Under the pieces are notes generated by a model. That model was not told where the DNA came from and made no database searches. It saw only the letters and a list, made by a program, of their open reading frames with translations. DNA of 64,000 bases. Origin: Asterias amurensis (lineage: Eukaryota; Echinodermata; Asteroidea; Forcipulatida; Asteriidae). Location: NCBI RefSeq assembly GCF_032118995.1, contig NC_092652.1, positions 26,029,044 to 26,093,043 of the forward strand. The letters run 5' to 3'. A program made the position numbers and the translations under genes. Below, piece by piece: positions 12,656 through 24,700 of this stretch; position 1 is the stretch's first letter, and each line of letters opens with the position of its first letter.

Positions 12656-13170
12656 ATGTGTGAGACTATGTCCTCTCTTCCAATACATTGATGCAATCAA
12701 AATCACCCCGATGTGAAGCTTGACTCTCCAAATTTGTTTGCACAATAGTTACATCTTGTTTTATGAAGCACAACAAGCAGAACAACAAATGAATAAATTA
12801 AGGATGTGCAAATTGGGCAGATGGAATTTATTCTTTCAAAATACATTGAGGAACCTTCCCTTAAAGAAGTTTCAGTGGGTTTTTATTGACATTGATTAAG
12901 CACATTTTGTACCGTCTCTTTCACGTAGTTAATCATAATTGTTCACATACATCATAAAGTTTGCTCATTATTGTCAATACTGATTTCAGTTTTCAACAGG
13001 TGATATGAAAACGGGTTGATTTGTAATATGTAAAAAAAAACATTTACTTGGTGAGTATAACAAGTTAACAGACTACATTAAGAGGTATTGCATCACTTAA
13101 GATGATTAATTTTAAACCAGTTAAATGTATAAGAATATTGGTTGGCTTCTGCTAATAGCATACCTTCTAT
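12656..13170. other. Intergenic, AT-rich
   Basis: Nothing recognised. Confidence 0.6.
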
Positions 13171-13559
13171 TTAAAGACAGTGGACACTATTGGTGTTTAT
13201 TGTCAAAGACCAGTCTTCTCACTTGGTTTATCTCAACATATGCATAAAATAACAAACTTGTGAACATTTGAGCTCAATTGGTCGTCAAAGTTACGAGATA
13301 ATAATCAAAGAAAATACACCCTTGTCACACGAAGTTATGTGCTTTCAGATGCTTGATTTCGAGACCTCACAATCTAATTCTGAGGTCTCGAAATCAAATT
13401 CGTGGAAAATTACTTCTTTTTCGAAAACCAAGTCACTTCAGAGGGAGCCGTTTCTCACAATGTTTTCTACCATCAACCTCTCCCCATTACTCGTCACCAA
13501 GAAAGGTTTTATGCTAATAATTATTTTGAGTAATTACCAATAGTGTCCACTGCCTTTAA
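13171..13559 (+). mobile_element. MITE family A, full length
   Basis: TTAA at 13171-13174 and 13556-13559; termini AGACAGTGGACACTATTGG / CCAATAGTGTCCACTGCCT. Inner palindrome TTTCGAGACCTCA..TGAGGTCTCGAAA at about 13360-13397. It lies about 0.9 kb past the Hox4 stop. Confidence 0.9.
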
Positions 13560-13780
13560 CCATGATAGGAAACACGGAATATTGTTTGAAAAGGCGAATG
13601 AGATGAAAATATCAGCTAAGTTTATCAAACGTACGATTGTATGAAAATTTATTGAGATGAAAGGAGTTCAAACGACACCTTTTAAAGACACCACATTTTC
13701 CGAAATCATTATGTTTTAAAAAGATGTGTGTGTTTGAAGAAATTTAATTGTGTTTTGGTTGAAGAACATCAATCTCAAGA

Positions 13781-14010
13781 TGTTTTTTTATTTTTTTATT
13801 TATTTATTTATTTATTTATTTTAGATTTGTTCACAAACATATTAAGTTGATGTTATTTCTGATGTGGTAGTATGTTGTTGATGTTGTTGTTTGCGTTGCT
13901 GTTGTGATAGTTGTTGTTGATGATGTTGATGTTGTTGTTATAATTATTGTTGATGTTTTTCGTTGTTGATGTTTGTGTTGCTTTGGTGTTGTTGTTGCTG
14001 TTTTTTGTTA
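13781..14010. repeat. Simple repeats: (TTTA)n then GTT/GAT-rich tract
   Basis: TTTA repeats at 13788-13822, then a GTTGTT/GATGTT-rich tract at 13868-14003. On the minus strand the latter reads as an Asn/Thr-rich open frame with no biological support. Confidence 0.85.
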
Positions 14011-14042
14011 GTTTCCTTACCTTGATAACACAGCATAAAGTA

Positions 14043-14048
14043 TTTATT
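14043..14048 (-). terminator. Hox4: Candidate Hox4 polyadenylation signal AATAAA
   Basis: AATAAA on the minus strand about 405 bp past the Hox4 stop, followed by a region that becomes simple-sequence further on. This hexamer is common in AT-rich DNA, so it is only a candidate; a longer 3' UTR is possible. Confidence 0.25.
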
Positions 14049-14452
14049 CTGATTAGGCGGTGTCTTAAGAATGTCTTTGTCGTGACAACGTTAAAACAAT
14101 AATTAGTGCATATATTCACTGATTATTGGAAAGAGAAACAATTAGTTAACAATTCGAGGAATTCTTTGTGGGAAAAGACCAATGGAAACCTATTTTGTCA
14201 TCGTGATAAGTCAATGACATCGTTTCTTTGTATGCTTATCATTGGGTACAGCAAACCCATTCCTTAAACTATCTCCCCCCCCCCCCCTTCAACATTCAAT
14301 CAACCCTAAAAAACAAATCGTAAAATAGCACGATGACGTTATTGAAGATAATGTCCAATACGTCCATTTCATAAAATTAAACTACAATTATTATGAATCT
14401 GTCAAATGACAAAACACGACAGTAAAATACCGGACACGACACTTAGCCAAAG

Positions 14453-14808
14453 TCACGATGAGTCGCTGCTCATGCTCTCGGGTGTGTCTTGCTTGATGTC
14501 CACTACCGGGTTAGCTTCGAAGTTTGCCGGGCCAGCTGGTCGTGTACCGGCATGGGTGGTGGTACCGGCTCTCGGCTTGGTGTTCGGTAGGTTGTGGTCC
14601 TTCTTCCACTTCATCCGTCGGTTCTGAAACCAGATCTTAATCTGCCTCTCCGAGAGACCGAGTGACTGGGCGATCTCGATGCGTCTCCTCCGGGTAAGGT
14701 ACCGATTGAAGTGGAACTCTTTCTCTAGCTCGAGTAACTGCTGACGAGTATAGGAAGTCCGGGTTCGCTTGCTGTCCATACCAGACGCAGTTAAGCGACT
14801 GCCGACCG
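14453..14808 (-). CDS. Hox4: Hox4 coding exon 2 (homeodomain)
   Basis: Encodes residues 160-277, with the complete 60-residue homeodomain (172-231) and a 46-residue tail. A good pyrimidine tract (TGTTTTTCTTTCAG) precedes it. The frame stays open upstream to 14875, but that segment ([12 protein letters not shown]...) does not resemble Hox protein and is intron. Confidence 0.95.
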
Positions 14809-16592
14809 CTGAAAGAAAAACACGGTGGGAGACTTCAAGATGTGTACGCTTAAACCTCGTACATTCTATACCCATTCACTATGCGACCCATATTGCTCCT
14901 GGTCAAACTAGATAATTAATGAATGTATTGCGATCATTTGTCACACGTGGATCCGATGAAAGAGATGTGCAGTTTAACTATAGTGTGTGCTGAAATATGC
15001 ACTTTTCATAAAGTACTCAATTTGTTAAGAGAAATGTTTCCAATAAATGATAGTTTCTGACGTTTGTAACAAGAAACCAAGTGGCTGTTGGTTCATACGA
15101 TTTTGTTCGGGATGTTTGATAAGTTTAACATTCAAATGTTTTTGTTTATAACTTACACTATCATAACCGGACGAGAAGTTCAGGGATTTTTTTGTGCATT
15201 AGTTTATATAGGCCAACCAGCACTTAATGGGCTGTTGACTTATAAACAAATACTTGGTTGTTTTGTCAAAGTTTCAATATGTTGTGGGTTTCTTTGAATG
15301 ACTTTCACCACATATCTTTTGAAGATCGAAATGTAGACATTACATCAAACTAAAATGGATAGATTCCCTTTTAACAACACATATTAGGTCGATTGTAGCA
15401 TGGAACAGCACGTATGAAGACAGAAGGAAGTGTGAGTAACACAAGTCGAAATTTACATAAATTTGCATTAAGGTTCAACTCTAACGTCTTGAGAATTATT
15501 CAAAAAGTCTAAAGCTTGAAAATGGCTTAGCATTCACCTAATAAACATTTTAAGAAAATAAGTGAGCATTTGCTAAATAATAATACACTCTGTTTTGAGA
15601 AAAAAAAATAAAAAATATAATTAGCAGTTGCAAACTGCTTAACAACACAAACGACTGTGCACAAGAATGGTCTGACGTTTCGACTCTAGCTGAGTTGTCT
15701 CGAAGGTCCAACAGTTGCAAGACAATAAAATAAGTATTATCAAAAAGCATCACCATACACCTTGTGTGTCTTTTAAAACAAAACCTTGAATCATTGGCTT
15801 ATGTCGCTTATAGCAGAGGCATACTATTCACACCATTTTAACAAAATAATGTATCGCTCCCCACTTGTTTCCAAAGAATGCTTTGACTTTCAGAAAGTTG
15901 TTAAGTGGAATTTTAAACTTTAGCATGATGGAAAATAAGCTTTGTCGGTATCACTGTTATAACTTGGGGTTGTCTTTGAAAATACCTCGTAGTGAAAACT
16001 CGACGTTTCGAACGTACACCATGGCTGGTCTTCAATGATTTATGGAACTCACTGATAAATAATTTGTTTTGTTTGGTTGAGAAGAGGTGGGGAAGTTGAG
16101 AAAAAAAAACTTACCAGGATTGACGTGTATCCTCTTCATCCATGGGTATAACGGTAACTGTTGTGCTGGCATTTGAGTATTACTACTAAGTTTTCCACTT
16201 CCCCTTTGTTTATACAAACAGGGACTACTCGTTCCAATGTTCGTCCAGCCATTGTCTCTGTCCCCGGTAGTTTGGTACTCTCCCCAGGTATCCGCGTTTC
16301 CCTCGCCGGCCAGAGCCGCCGTGAAACTGCTGAAGTTATGCGATAAGTTCCCGGCAGTTCGGTTCTGGTCGCACTCGGTAAAGTTCGCCCGGTATTTCTC
16401 GTAGTCCTGATGGAACTGCGAGGAGGCGATACCGGTGGAGGAATTGGTTTCAGCGAATCTGTGGTTATCGTTTGAGAAGTGTGAGCCCGCATTATAACAG
16501 CCGTTTGTTGGAATGTAACTGGACTGTGCGTACTCCTCCAACGGGGGAAATTTGGGATCGACGCCGCAAGCTGTTGCAGTGGCAGTCATCAT
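14453..16592 (-). CDS. Hox4: Hox4 homeodomain transcription factor, two coding exons
   Basis: Nuclear DNA-binding transcription factor of the anterior/central Hox class that patterns the body axis. CDS is join(14453..14808,16115..16592) on the minus strand: 278 codons, 277 residues plus TGA. The start (MM) is fixed by an in-frame TAG five codons upstream (16605-16607). The donor is CTG|GTAAGT and the acceptor TTTCTTTCAG|CG; the phase-1 junction encodes Ala160. Residues 10-28 carry [18 protein letters not shown], a Hox4 signature. YPWM, the PBC-cofactor-binding hexapeptide, is at 149-152, followed by a 19-residue linker. The homeodomain is 172-231, with [17 protein letters not shown] and the recognition helix [20 protein letters not shown] follows directly and is typical of Hox4. 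The C-terminus is short and Ser/Asp-rich. Helix 2 reads SLGLSERQ where Hox4 proteins usually have a Cys (LCLSERQ). Hox5 is less likely given the N-terminus and LPNTK. Translation and splice sites are seen; function is family knowledge. Confidence 0.96.
14809..16114 (-). other. Hox4: Hox4 intron, 1306 bp, GT-AG
   Basis: Single phase-1 intron between the hexapeptide and homeodomain exons. It is AT-rich. It holds a short dispersed repeat (15618-15730) with the TGACGTTTCG core also seen at 41660-41812, and a second GACGTTTCGAACG fragment near 15995-16030. None of the TTAA-type MITEs common in the flanks lies inside the transcribed gene. Confidence 0.9.
15618..15730 (-). repeat. Dispersed repeat with TGACGTTTCG core, in Hox4 intron
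   Basis: Shares TTGCAAACTGCTTA, GTGCACAA and TGACGTTTCG with 41660-41812. Family unknown. Confidence 0.5.
16115..16592 (-). CDS. Hox4: Hox4 coding exon 1 (N-terminus to hexapeptide)
   Basis: Encodes residues 1-159 plus the first base of codon 160. It carries the N-terminal Hox4 box (residues 10-28), a Ser/Asn/Thr-rich activation-type middle and the [10 protein letters not shown] hexapeptide region next to the donor site. Placing the hexapeptide at the end of exon 1 is the standard Hox gene layout. The open frame runs on into the intron to 16032, but the GTAAGT donor and the homeodomain exon in matching phase support ending at 16115. Confidence 0.95.
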
Positions 16593-17290
16593 CTCACGGT
16601 GCTTCTAAACTAACTAATTGTCAAATTTGAACTGTTTTTGTTTTGTTATATGGGTTGAGTTTGATACGGTTCATGCAAAGCGTACAGTCAGTCCGTAGCA
16701 ATACATTACTCATCCGTGGCGTTCACTTTCCCCCCGCCTGAAGCACGTGACCTTGATCATCCAATAACCGACGTGCTGACAGGCGCAAATGGGATCATAT
16801 AGATGCATTTTTTTTTTTTTTTTTTTTTGCTTTAGGAGGGAGACGAGTTTTGGCCGTGGTTGGATGCTTGGCTTAATTGGTCTCCGATTGTGAAACCCCG
16901 GCGCCAAAAGATAATTTTCCGCAGGAACGCTGAAAGAGAATTTGTGCTTCTTGGTTATGCATGATCAGCCCCGTGCCCCCTTCACCAGCTCACCGTCTAA
17001 GCCCCGGGTTGTTCGCTGAGTTTGGCCCGGCGTGGATGGACCCATCAACCCGGTGTTCCTGGGAGTCCTTGGTTGTCAAATCCCCCCTATATCACCGACC
17101 AGACGTCAGGGCTCACTTTGTCTCCATCTAAATGGACAAGGCCCCGATTTCTGAGTTTATTATGGAAGATTATGATATCCATCGGGGAATTGAATAAAGC
17201 CAAAAAGATCATCAATATTTTAAAAAGATTGATTTGATATGCAAATGAGAAGACACTGTCAAATTCCAAGGGGGAGAAATCTATATCGAT
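16593..17290 (-). promoter_or_regulatory. Hox4: Probable Hox4 promoter / 5' UTR region
   Basis: GC-richer segment directly upstream of the Hox4 start, set in AT-rich flanks. On the minus strand at 16744-16756 TCAAGGTCACGTG overlaps an extended nuclear-receptor half-site (TCAAGGTCA) with an E-box (CACGTG). ATTGG, a reverse CCAAT box, lies at 16761-16765. An octamer-like ATGCAAAT is near 17240. No clear TATA box or transcription start can be fixed from sequence. A T-run at 16808-16828 interrupts it. Confidence 0.45.
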
Positions 17291-19336
17291 GAGTATATTA
17301 TAGATATTGTGTTTCCAGGTTTTCGGAGATTTAAAATGATTAAAATGGGAAAATGACGATTAGCGTAAAGAGTGCAGGCCCCCCCCCCCTCTTTCCCGCT
17401 GTAAAGGGTGTAACAACTTCACTTAAAGTTGTTTTCATTACCGAATAGTCAATCTTACTTTCAAAATTGGAATTGATCGTTAACACCAGGAGGTAATGAC
17501 TTGAATGAAATTATAAAGGAATGTCTGTAGCTCCGAGTTCGAAATTTACTGAACGTCGTCAAGACAAATTGCTGGGTATAAAGTAAAGAGTTGAACGTAT
17601 ACACAAAGAACAACCAACTTCCGAAACGGCCTGACGGTGGATGATAACCAATTAAGAAAACTTAATTCTTGGATGAAATACTCATCTTACAGGGTGTATA
17701 AGATGCTTCTTTGATGCAACAAACTTTTCATTTGACTCAGTTTAACTATGATGTTGGAAGACATGGTGTCTCTGTTGATAACAAGATGCATATTATATGT
17801 CAAAATTATTAACATTGGTAATGTTTCAAGCAACAATCACCGTGAACGAAATATACTGCATTCCTGTTTTAATCTTTAGACTGGGTACGTGTTTGCTTTC
17901 TTAACAATTTTTTGTTTTAGCACAGTAACTTTCATCGACAGCCTTATTTGGCAGATTTAAATATGTGCATATCATTATGATGTAAACTGTTCAAATCAAC
18001 TTGGCATTCTTTTATAACGATTCTTACAAATTTTTCAAATGGTTCTACCAACGGTATCTTAAAATGGAGATTTCGAAAAATGAAGGATTAATTTTATACT
18101 TCCTGCATCTCTAGGCAAACGTTTTGGTAGCAATAGTTTGTCAAAATCTGTGGGATGCAAAGCTATAGTTCAGGTTGGTTTGGTGGGGATGTGGTTGTAA
18201 ATGCCAATACTAGGGAATGAGTGTGATTCAAGACTTTGTGGAGATGCACCCGTACACAAGTCTGAAGAATGAATATTATAACTGACACTTTGAGTGTCGT
18301 CACTTATAAAGATACAACAAGAATAATCAAAATTCAAAACAAAGGGTGTAAAAATAACCCCTAGTCTCTACCAACGCAACTGCATTTGTGTTGTGTTAAC
18401 TTTCTTTATGGTGATCAACTTGATTTCTTATACTTTACAACACCCATGTTGACAATTTTGACAGCCCCGTTTGTGCAATGCATCTTGCGCAATTCTTTAG
18501 GTAACACAATACTGAACATGCTTTGGTCTCCCGAATTCCGAAATCTACTCCGCGGCATTAAATAAGTTACCAACAAGTTCTCAAAGAATTCATCCAGTCA
18601 GAACAAAGTACATAACAATTGTTTATATTGCTGTGTAGATTTCTGTCATTATCACAAACTTAAAATATGTACTCTATAAACAGTTGTCATTTAGGTCTCA
18701 ATCATGCTTGCAGTACTCTAACATGAATGTTGCATTATGGTGTTCACGTGTACAGGTCGAGATGGTCACCCCCATGCGGGTAGCAAAAGTCATGGCTGGT
18801 GCGCCGACCGAGAACGACATGTTACGCATCACAAACACACCCATATGTAGCTTCAGACAGACTGTGCCACTAAACAAAAACATGGAGAGAAAAAAAAGAA
18901 GAAAAAAAAAATGGTTGAGGAATTACTTGGGTATTTTAGAATGAATCTAAATTCTACGGGAACCTGATGTATCGCCATGTGTAATGCAAACGTATGGTCA
19001 GTGTACTGAGCTTATTGTTTATGTTAAATACAAAGATTTGCAAAGATTTAAACAGTTGTTCCCACCAACATAATTTCCCTATCGGGAAGTTATGTTTTAT
19101 CTTTTTCGGAGCAGGGGAGGGGGGGGGGGCACATTTTTGTTGATGACAATACTTTGACCTTGCCTTTCTCTGGGTGACCTCTGCTCGTAATAATTGTATT
19201 TTCCTAAGAATTAAAATACAATAAAAACATAAATAAAATATTAGTATATCAAGGCAATGTACAATACTCTCACCAGCATATTAAAACCAATTTGGTATTT
19301 GGTTATTTCATATTTACTGATATCGGTACTTCCCCT
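17291..19336. other. Hox4-upstream intergenic DNA
   Basis: AT-rich; no gene. Near 18526-18560 a CTCCCGAA..AATCTACTCCGCGG motif occurs that recurs near 25835-25865. C- and G-runs near 17380 and 19117. Confidence 0.5.
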
Positions 19337-19624
19337 TTAAAGGGGCAGGACACTATTGATATTTACTTAAACAAATAACCCAACAAAAATATTTGGTAAT
19401 TTTTCACGCAAATATTTAATGACTTCAGGCCTGAAGCCATTTTAGGCATCTGAAAGTACAAACATTGTGTGCTCAAGGGTGTTTTTTCTTTCATTGTTCT
19501 CTTGCAACTTCGATGACCAATTGAGCCAAAATTTTCACAGGTATTTAATTTGATGCATGTCTTAGGGTACATCAAGTGAGGATACTCGTCTTTGACAATT
19601 ACCAAACGTGTACAGTGCCTTTAA
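19337..19624 (-). mobile_element. MITE family A, short subfamily
   Basis: TTAA at both ends (19337-19340, 19621-19624). Terminus AGGGGCAGGACACTATTG; right end GTCTTTGACAATTACCAAAC. Confidence 0.8.
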
Positions 19625-19880
19625 AAAGGTTGAAAGTCAGGGGTAAAACTCACCCCTCCATGAGGAACCGTGGAGGCGGATTGGAACAAAGGTTCGGTCT
19701 CGATGAAGGACGATCGTACTCACCGCCTAAGCTTTAGTGTTAAAGACCATTCTCATGTAAATAAACGCCGGCGATACCAGCATTTGCCTCCAGAAAGTAG
19801 CACAGTATCAACTTTCAGTAGGCAGTTACACAAGGAGCTGATAGTGGACTAGTAAAGGAGGCATACTACAGTAAGGACAT

Positions 19881-20070
19881 GGGCCCAATTTATGAGTTGT
19901 TTAAGCAGCAGAAATTGCTTAACAAACTTCTGCTTAGCAGAAATGAGCATCCAGTCGCAAATTGTACATGTGACATAGTAATTTGGTTGGTAACCTTAAA
20001 ATTGTAAGCATCATTGTGGTGTGCTTAGCTAGTTTGTTTGTGCTTAAGCAGCTCTAAGAAGTTGGACCCA
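19881..20070. mobile_element. Foldback-type repeat (GGGCCCAATTT family)
   Basis: Starts GGGCCCAATTTATGA and ends AGTTGGACCC, with TGCTTAGC/GCTTAAGCA inner blocks. A second copy is at 62181-62371. Confidence 0.7.
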
Positions 20071-20098
20071 GTAGCTTCTTGAGAAAACAAGCCTAGTT

Positions 20099-20328
20099 TT
20101 AAAGCCATTATACACTTTTGGTACAGAAACAAAATTAAAAGTTCACATGTCATGACACGGCCAAACGGTGGGGAAACAAGGGTGGGTTTTCCCGTTATTT
20201 TCTCCCGACTCCGATGACCGATTGAGCCTAAATTTGTACAGGTTTGTTATTTTACATATAAGTTGCGGTACACGATTTGTGGGCCTTGGACAACACTGTT
20301 TACCGAAAGTGTTCAATGGCTCTAAAAG
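20099..20328. mobile_element. MITE family B, complete
   Basis: Starts TTAAAGCCATTATACACTTT; ends CGAAAGTGTTCAATGGCTCT. The inner block AAACAAGGGTGGGTTTTCCC is shared with 11340-11625. Confidence 0.8.
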
Positions 20329-20339
20329 ACACAATCCTA

Positions 20340-20480
20340 TTTTGTTGTTGCAAGCCTTAGTAGCACAGTTTGCTTTGATTCGGAGGTCGTTGGTTCAAAT
20401 CCCGCTGCAGTAAACTTTGTTTTGTTCAACCCCAAATCATTTAAATTTACCCAGTTAGTTTCCCCTGTAATTAGGTATCT
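20340..20480 (+). mobile_element. tRNA-derived SINE
   Basis: A tRNA-like head with GGTCGTTGGTTCAAATCCCG, then the body GTTCAACCCCAAATCATTTA and TTACCCAGTTAGTTT, also seen in weaker form near 2425-2450. Confidence 0.65.
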
Positions 20481-20514
20481 GATACCATTAGTTTACCAAA
20501 TAATTTTGCTTTGA

Positions 20515-20640
20515 ATAGAGTTAGGGCGGGACTTGAACCCGCGACTTTTGATTAATGTGTCGCGCTTAACCAACTGAACTTGCTATAGCCCTTGTGTTGG
20601 CGGTCACGCACTAGCGCGCTAATCTGGAGGCGTTCAAGTT
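20515..20640 (-). mobile_element. tRNA-like SINE head
   Basis: The minus strand reads AGTTCAGTTGGTTAAGCGCG and then GTCGCGGGTTCAAGTCCCGC. Both Pol III boxes are present, but the anticodon arm and acceptor do not fold well, so I do not call it a tRNA gene. Confidence 0.6.
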
Positions 20641-21425
20641 CATGTGAATATTTGTTTTTGTTCACAAACAATTATGTTGTTATCTATCAACTTTCCCTCC
20701 ACGGTTTAGTGCTTGATAAGTATTGAATTAATTTTCAAATACTTTGAAGATGATTTTTAAAGCTTTTGTTAAATGTATGACTGTTCATATTATGATAATG
20801 ACTATAGTATCTATTTTTTACCATTCAAAATAATAGTAATAAATAAAATAACAAATCCCATATTGAATGAAAAGAGTTTAACGTTTAAATAACAACTGGG
20901 ACAAATCACCATTTGGTGCACCTCGTCTGGGTAAACGATAATACAAAACAAATAACTAAATAATTGTTTTTTATTTTCGTATTTTATTTTCAAAGCCTCA
21001 TTAATAACCAACAAAATAAAAATAAACTATATCTGAAAAAACTTATAATACTTCCAACGAAGGTTGATTACCCATCCAATCTTTATATGAATTTAAATTG
21101 TTGTTTGAAGTGCAGGCATTTCAGTCTTGAAACCCCCAAAATGTGCCAATTTAGTTTGTCAGACGCAATTACTAGACCAACTTTAATTCCGTGATTGCAT
21201 TGACAAAAAATAATCCCATCAGACCCCAAATTATACATGGAACTAAACCAGCCAGAGTTAGGTGAAATTCGATCTTGATGTAACGTTTAGATTTCCCAAC
21301 ACAAAGTACAAATTGATGTTGCGATTTAAAAACGTAGACAAAGCGCCTTGGAATCCTCCACGGACGTGAATTGAGATACTTAAATTATTCATGAAAACTC
21401 AGACCCAATAAGCAAACTGGCTGGA
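20641..21425. other. Intergenic, AT-rich
   Basis: No gene or repeat recognised. Confidence 0.6.
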
Positions 21426-21793
21426 TTAAAGGGAAGGTATACGGCTCGTAATCACTCTTAAAATTATTAGTCTAGAAACTTACTTGGTTATAGAAGTACA
21501 GCAGATTCCGATAATACAAAGCATTCCTAGATTGGGAGTAATGTGTATGGACAAAGATGTTAGTTTTTAACTCAATTTTTGTTTTAATCTGAGATGCGTT
21601 TCTCAGATTATGTTTTTACAATTTGCGGATTATTCTTCCAGTGCATGGACATAACCTCTCGGTGATATCTCACGAACGCCACCTCCCTTTGAATCCAAAT
21701 TTTCACAGGTTAGCTGTATTGTAAAAGTTCACATTTAAACCGGGAATAAAACAGCCAAACGGGAAAAAACAAAAATGAACTCGTGCCCTTTAA
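21426..21793. mobile_element. TTAA-type MITE, family C
   Basis: TTAA at 21426-21429 and 21790-21793; starts AGGGAAGGTATACG, ends CTCGTGCCCT. The inner AGTACAGCAGATTCCGATAA matches the element split at 52122-52793. Confidence 0.8.
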
Positions 21794-24700
21794 AGGATGT
21801 ATGTTTGATCGTACATCCATCATAAAAAGGTCTCACGTAAAGTAAAGTATAACATAGCGTATGCTTTTAAAATCGCCACAACCATTTTGTTAATTTTCTA
21901 AACAGATTGCTCTATAGCAGAACTTACTACCTTCAACAAGGATTTATATTTTACATTCTATTTGTTTAAACGGTACCTTCTGAGACACGTTCACATATAA
22001 ATAAATATTAATATTCTCATATTAATATGGTGTATTTTTGTTCATTGATGGAACTTCATTTAAAGCAAAACGTAATCACAAGAAGTGGTAATACTGCTGC
22101 CTAGCGGTGTCCTGCGAACGTTCATAGTTTCAAAATATGAAATTTGGAAATTAAGAAATCTTGATGTTGATTTTATAAAGTTCATGAAACAAGAATTCTT
22201 TTACTCTGTTAAGTTGACAACATTTCACGAATTAACCCTTTTTTGTTGTGCTCGGAATTGTTAATTTTAGTTTGTGTAATATTACTTAAGACTTGTATTC
22301 CTTGTTATCTTTGGTTGAGTAAAACAAACAAATGTATATTTGGAAAATAACCAAAGCACTCAATTTTTTTCACTGCGATCCATGGCTTAATAATATTAGC
22401 AGGCAGCCATTGCGATTTGTTTAGAGGCAGAGCACGAACAGCTAGAAGAAACATTTAGTTTCTTCACTTTCAAGCCGAATTATTGACGTTTTTATCCATC
22501 AACAAATATTAATATACAATTTTTTTTAAACGTACTGTCTTGATTAAGAACACCCCAAAATGCTTAAAAAATGTGATTGCTAACTGTTTGTCGTATATTT
22601 TAAATAAATTGGGTTAATAACTTAGAGTACGCCTTCTTTCAATTCTAAAATTAAAAACAACATGATATTATTTTATTTAGAAATAGTACAAAATGCCAGC
22701 TACCATAGTCAATGGATTGGAAGTCAATGTACTTTGCGTGTTGCCAAGTCTGCTATGCAGCGTATGACGTGTATCCAGTCGGTACAGTTTAATTCAGAAC
22801 ACAACAAAGTCCCCTACTGTTTATCTTGAGAATAGGGCCATGTCATCACTAGTGTTATTCACTGACAAGTAAAAATAAATGCAATCAGAACTATTTATTT
22901 GCACAGGCCATTATAATAAATCAGCGCGGTTAGGAGGCGATAGACCCGCCGTAATATGCGCCTTTACCCCCGGTAAGGATACGCCTTCTTTCGGCTTGTC
23001 GCCCGGTTTGTCAAAATGTTTTCCGTTGCGACGTCCGAGCCGATAATATTTATCACTCGGTTAAACAAAATTCGCAGTTTTTGTCTGGTTGGATATCATT
23101 GCTGTCTTGGTGAATTAACCGTGGGTGGTGTATGAATGCTTAATTTGGACAAGCAATAGCGGAGGAAATCAGGGTCGCCAGTTAACGGAGAGGCTTAGTC
23201 GGCCGAGTTGTACCGTGGAGTCGGCTGAAATGACGGCGCGACGCGTCACCGGTGATATTTTCTTGGTTAAACGATGATCGGAGATTGTTACATCGGCGAA
23301 GTTGTAGGTCGTAGACACGCTCACTGAAAATGTGTGTGTGTGGGGGAGGGGGGGGGGGGGGCACAGGGAGTATTTAAACATCAATGAGTCATCTTGACAA
23401 AGCTTGTTTTCATTTAATAAGGAGAGGACCAGCATCTGCTGATATCAACAATCTAGCGTACGGCACTTCACTCAGACTCGAGCCGATTGAAAGAGCCCTA
23501 TCTTAATAAACACAGGCTTTTCAATCCATATTGTTCCAACCTTTGACACGGACAAATTTATCAAATTTTGGCGAAACTAACTTCTGGCTTCATTCACAAA
23601 CACACAGTTTGGGTTACGGTGTATATACAGTTTATTTTTTGTAGGTGTAGTGACGCGGAGAGGATGTTTAATTCTTTGGAGACAAATCGTCATTGGAATG
23701 AAAATTTCCTAAAAAAAGGGCAATCACAAAATTTGTACTTTTTTGACCCAAAATCGTGTAATTTTTTTTCAAAACAAATAACAAACAATATTGTAATTGT
23801 TTTGCTGTGTTATTCAGAGTAACCCATGCATCATACTAGTTGGCATAGTTCATTATGAAAGCTGAAGTTTTACACACAATACGATCTAACAAACAAGGTC
23901 TTCTTCCAAGTTTTTCAAACATCCACATCCCATTGTAACCCTATAGTAAACAGAAGAGGGCACATCACCGTCGACTTCCCGCCCAATTTTAGATGTCCCG
24001 TCTTATTCTTGTGTTCCCTCCTCCCCCCCCCCCCCCCCATTATTCGGTCCTAAATTGATTCAATTTCTTATTTTTTTTAATATTTTTTTTTTACTTTGAA
24101 TGAGCAAAAATGTTTATAAAATTAAACCTCAAAGAAAAATGGTTTCGGAATAGCTGGCCCGAAAACTGCATCATGCATTTTCAAGCAAAATGCAATGGAA
24201 AGGTTTTGCTGCCGTCCAAGATCGTGGGATGACGAGGGAGCCCTGGAGATCGGGAGATTGGGAGCGGATGCACGGGAATCTTCCACGAGATTAGCGGCTA
24301 ATATATCATGTATCATCTCGTGCTTTCCTTGAAACCCCCAAAAAGCCTGAAACTTGTCTCTCGAGTGGCGAGAATACAACATTATAAACCAGGGAAAAAA
24401 AAACGATGAAATTGAAAAAAGCAAATCGTACGCAAACAGGAAATTCAAGATGCATCGAAGAACACGTTCTCACTCTGCGTCAACTCCACGAGGTGGAATT
24501 GAGAATCTGGAGTGCGCCCTCTTTATGGTTTCATATTATGGTTTCATATACATATTTTCTTATATTTTTATTTAAATAGGTAGGAACTCTAAAGCATACA
24601 AGCCAAAAGCTGAAAATTATGTGACACAACAGACAAGTTTTAGATATGTATTTTTTTTTTTGATGTTGTTATAAGTTTTGTTTGTTGAATAAACGGAGTA

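Noticed and set aside
14809-14875. Longer Hox4 exon 2 starting at its own ATG
   Set aside because: The extra residues are unlike Hox proteins and a strong acceptor at 14809-14810 joins in phase to exon 1.
14453-16592. Hox5 identity for the Hox gene
   Set aside because: The VDPKFPP..EEY N-terminus and LPNTK after the homeodomain are Hox4 features.
24122-24448. 108-codon minus-strand open frame
   Set aside because: No known domain, no neighbouring exon with matching splice sites; composition looks like chance in a GC-richer island.
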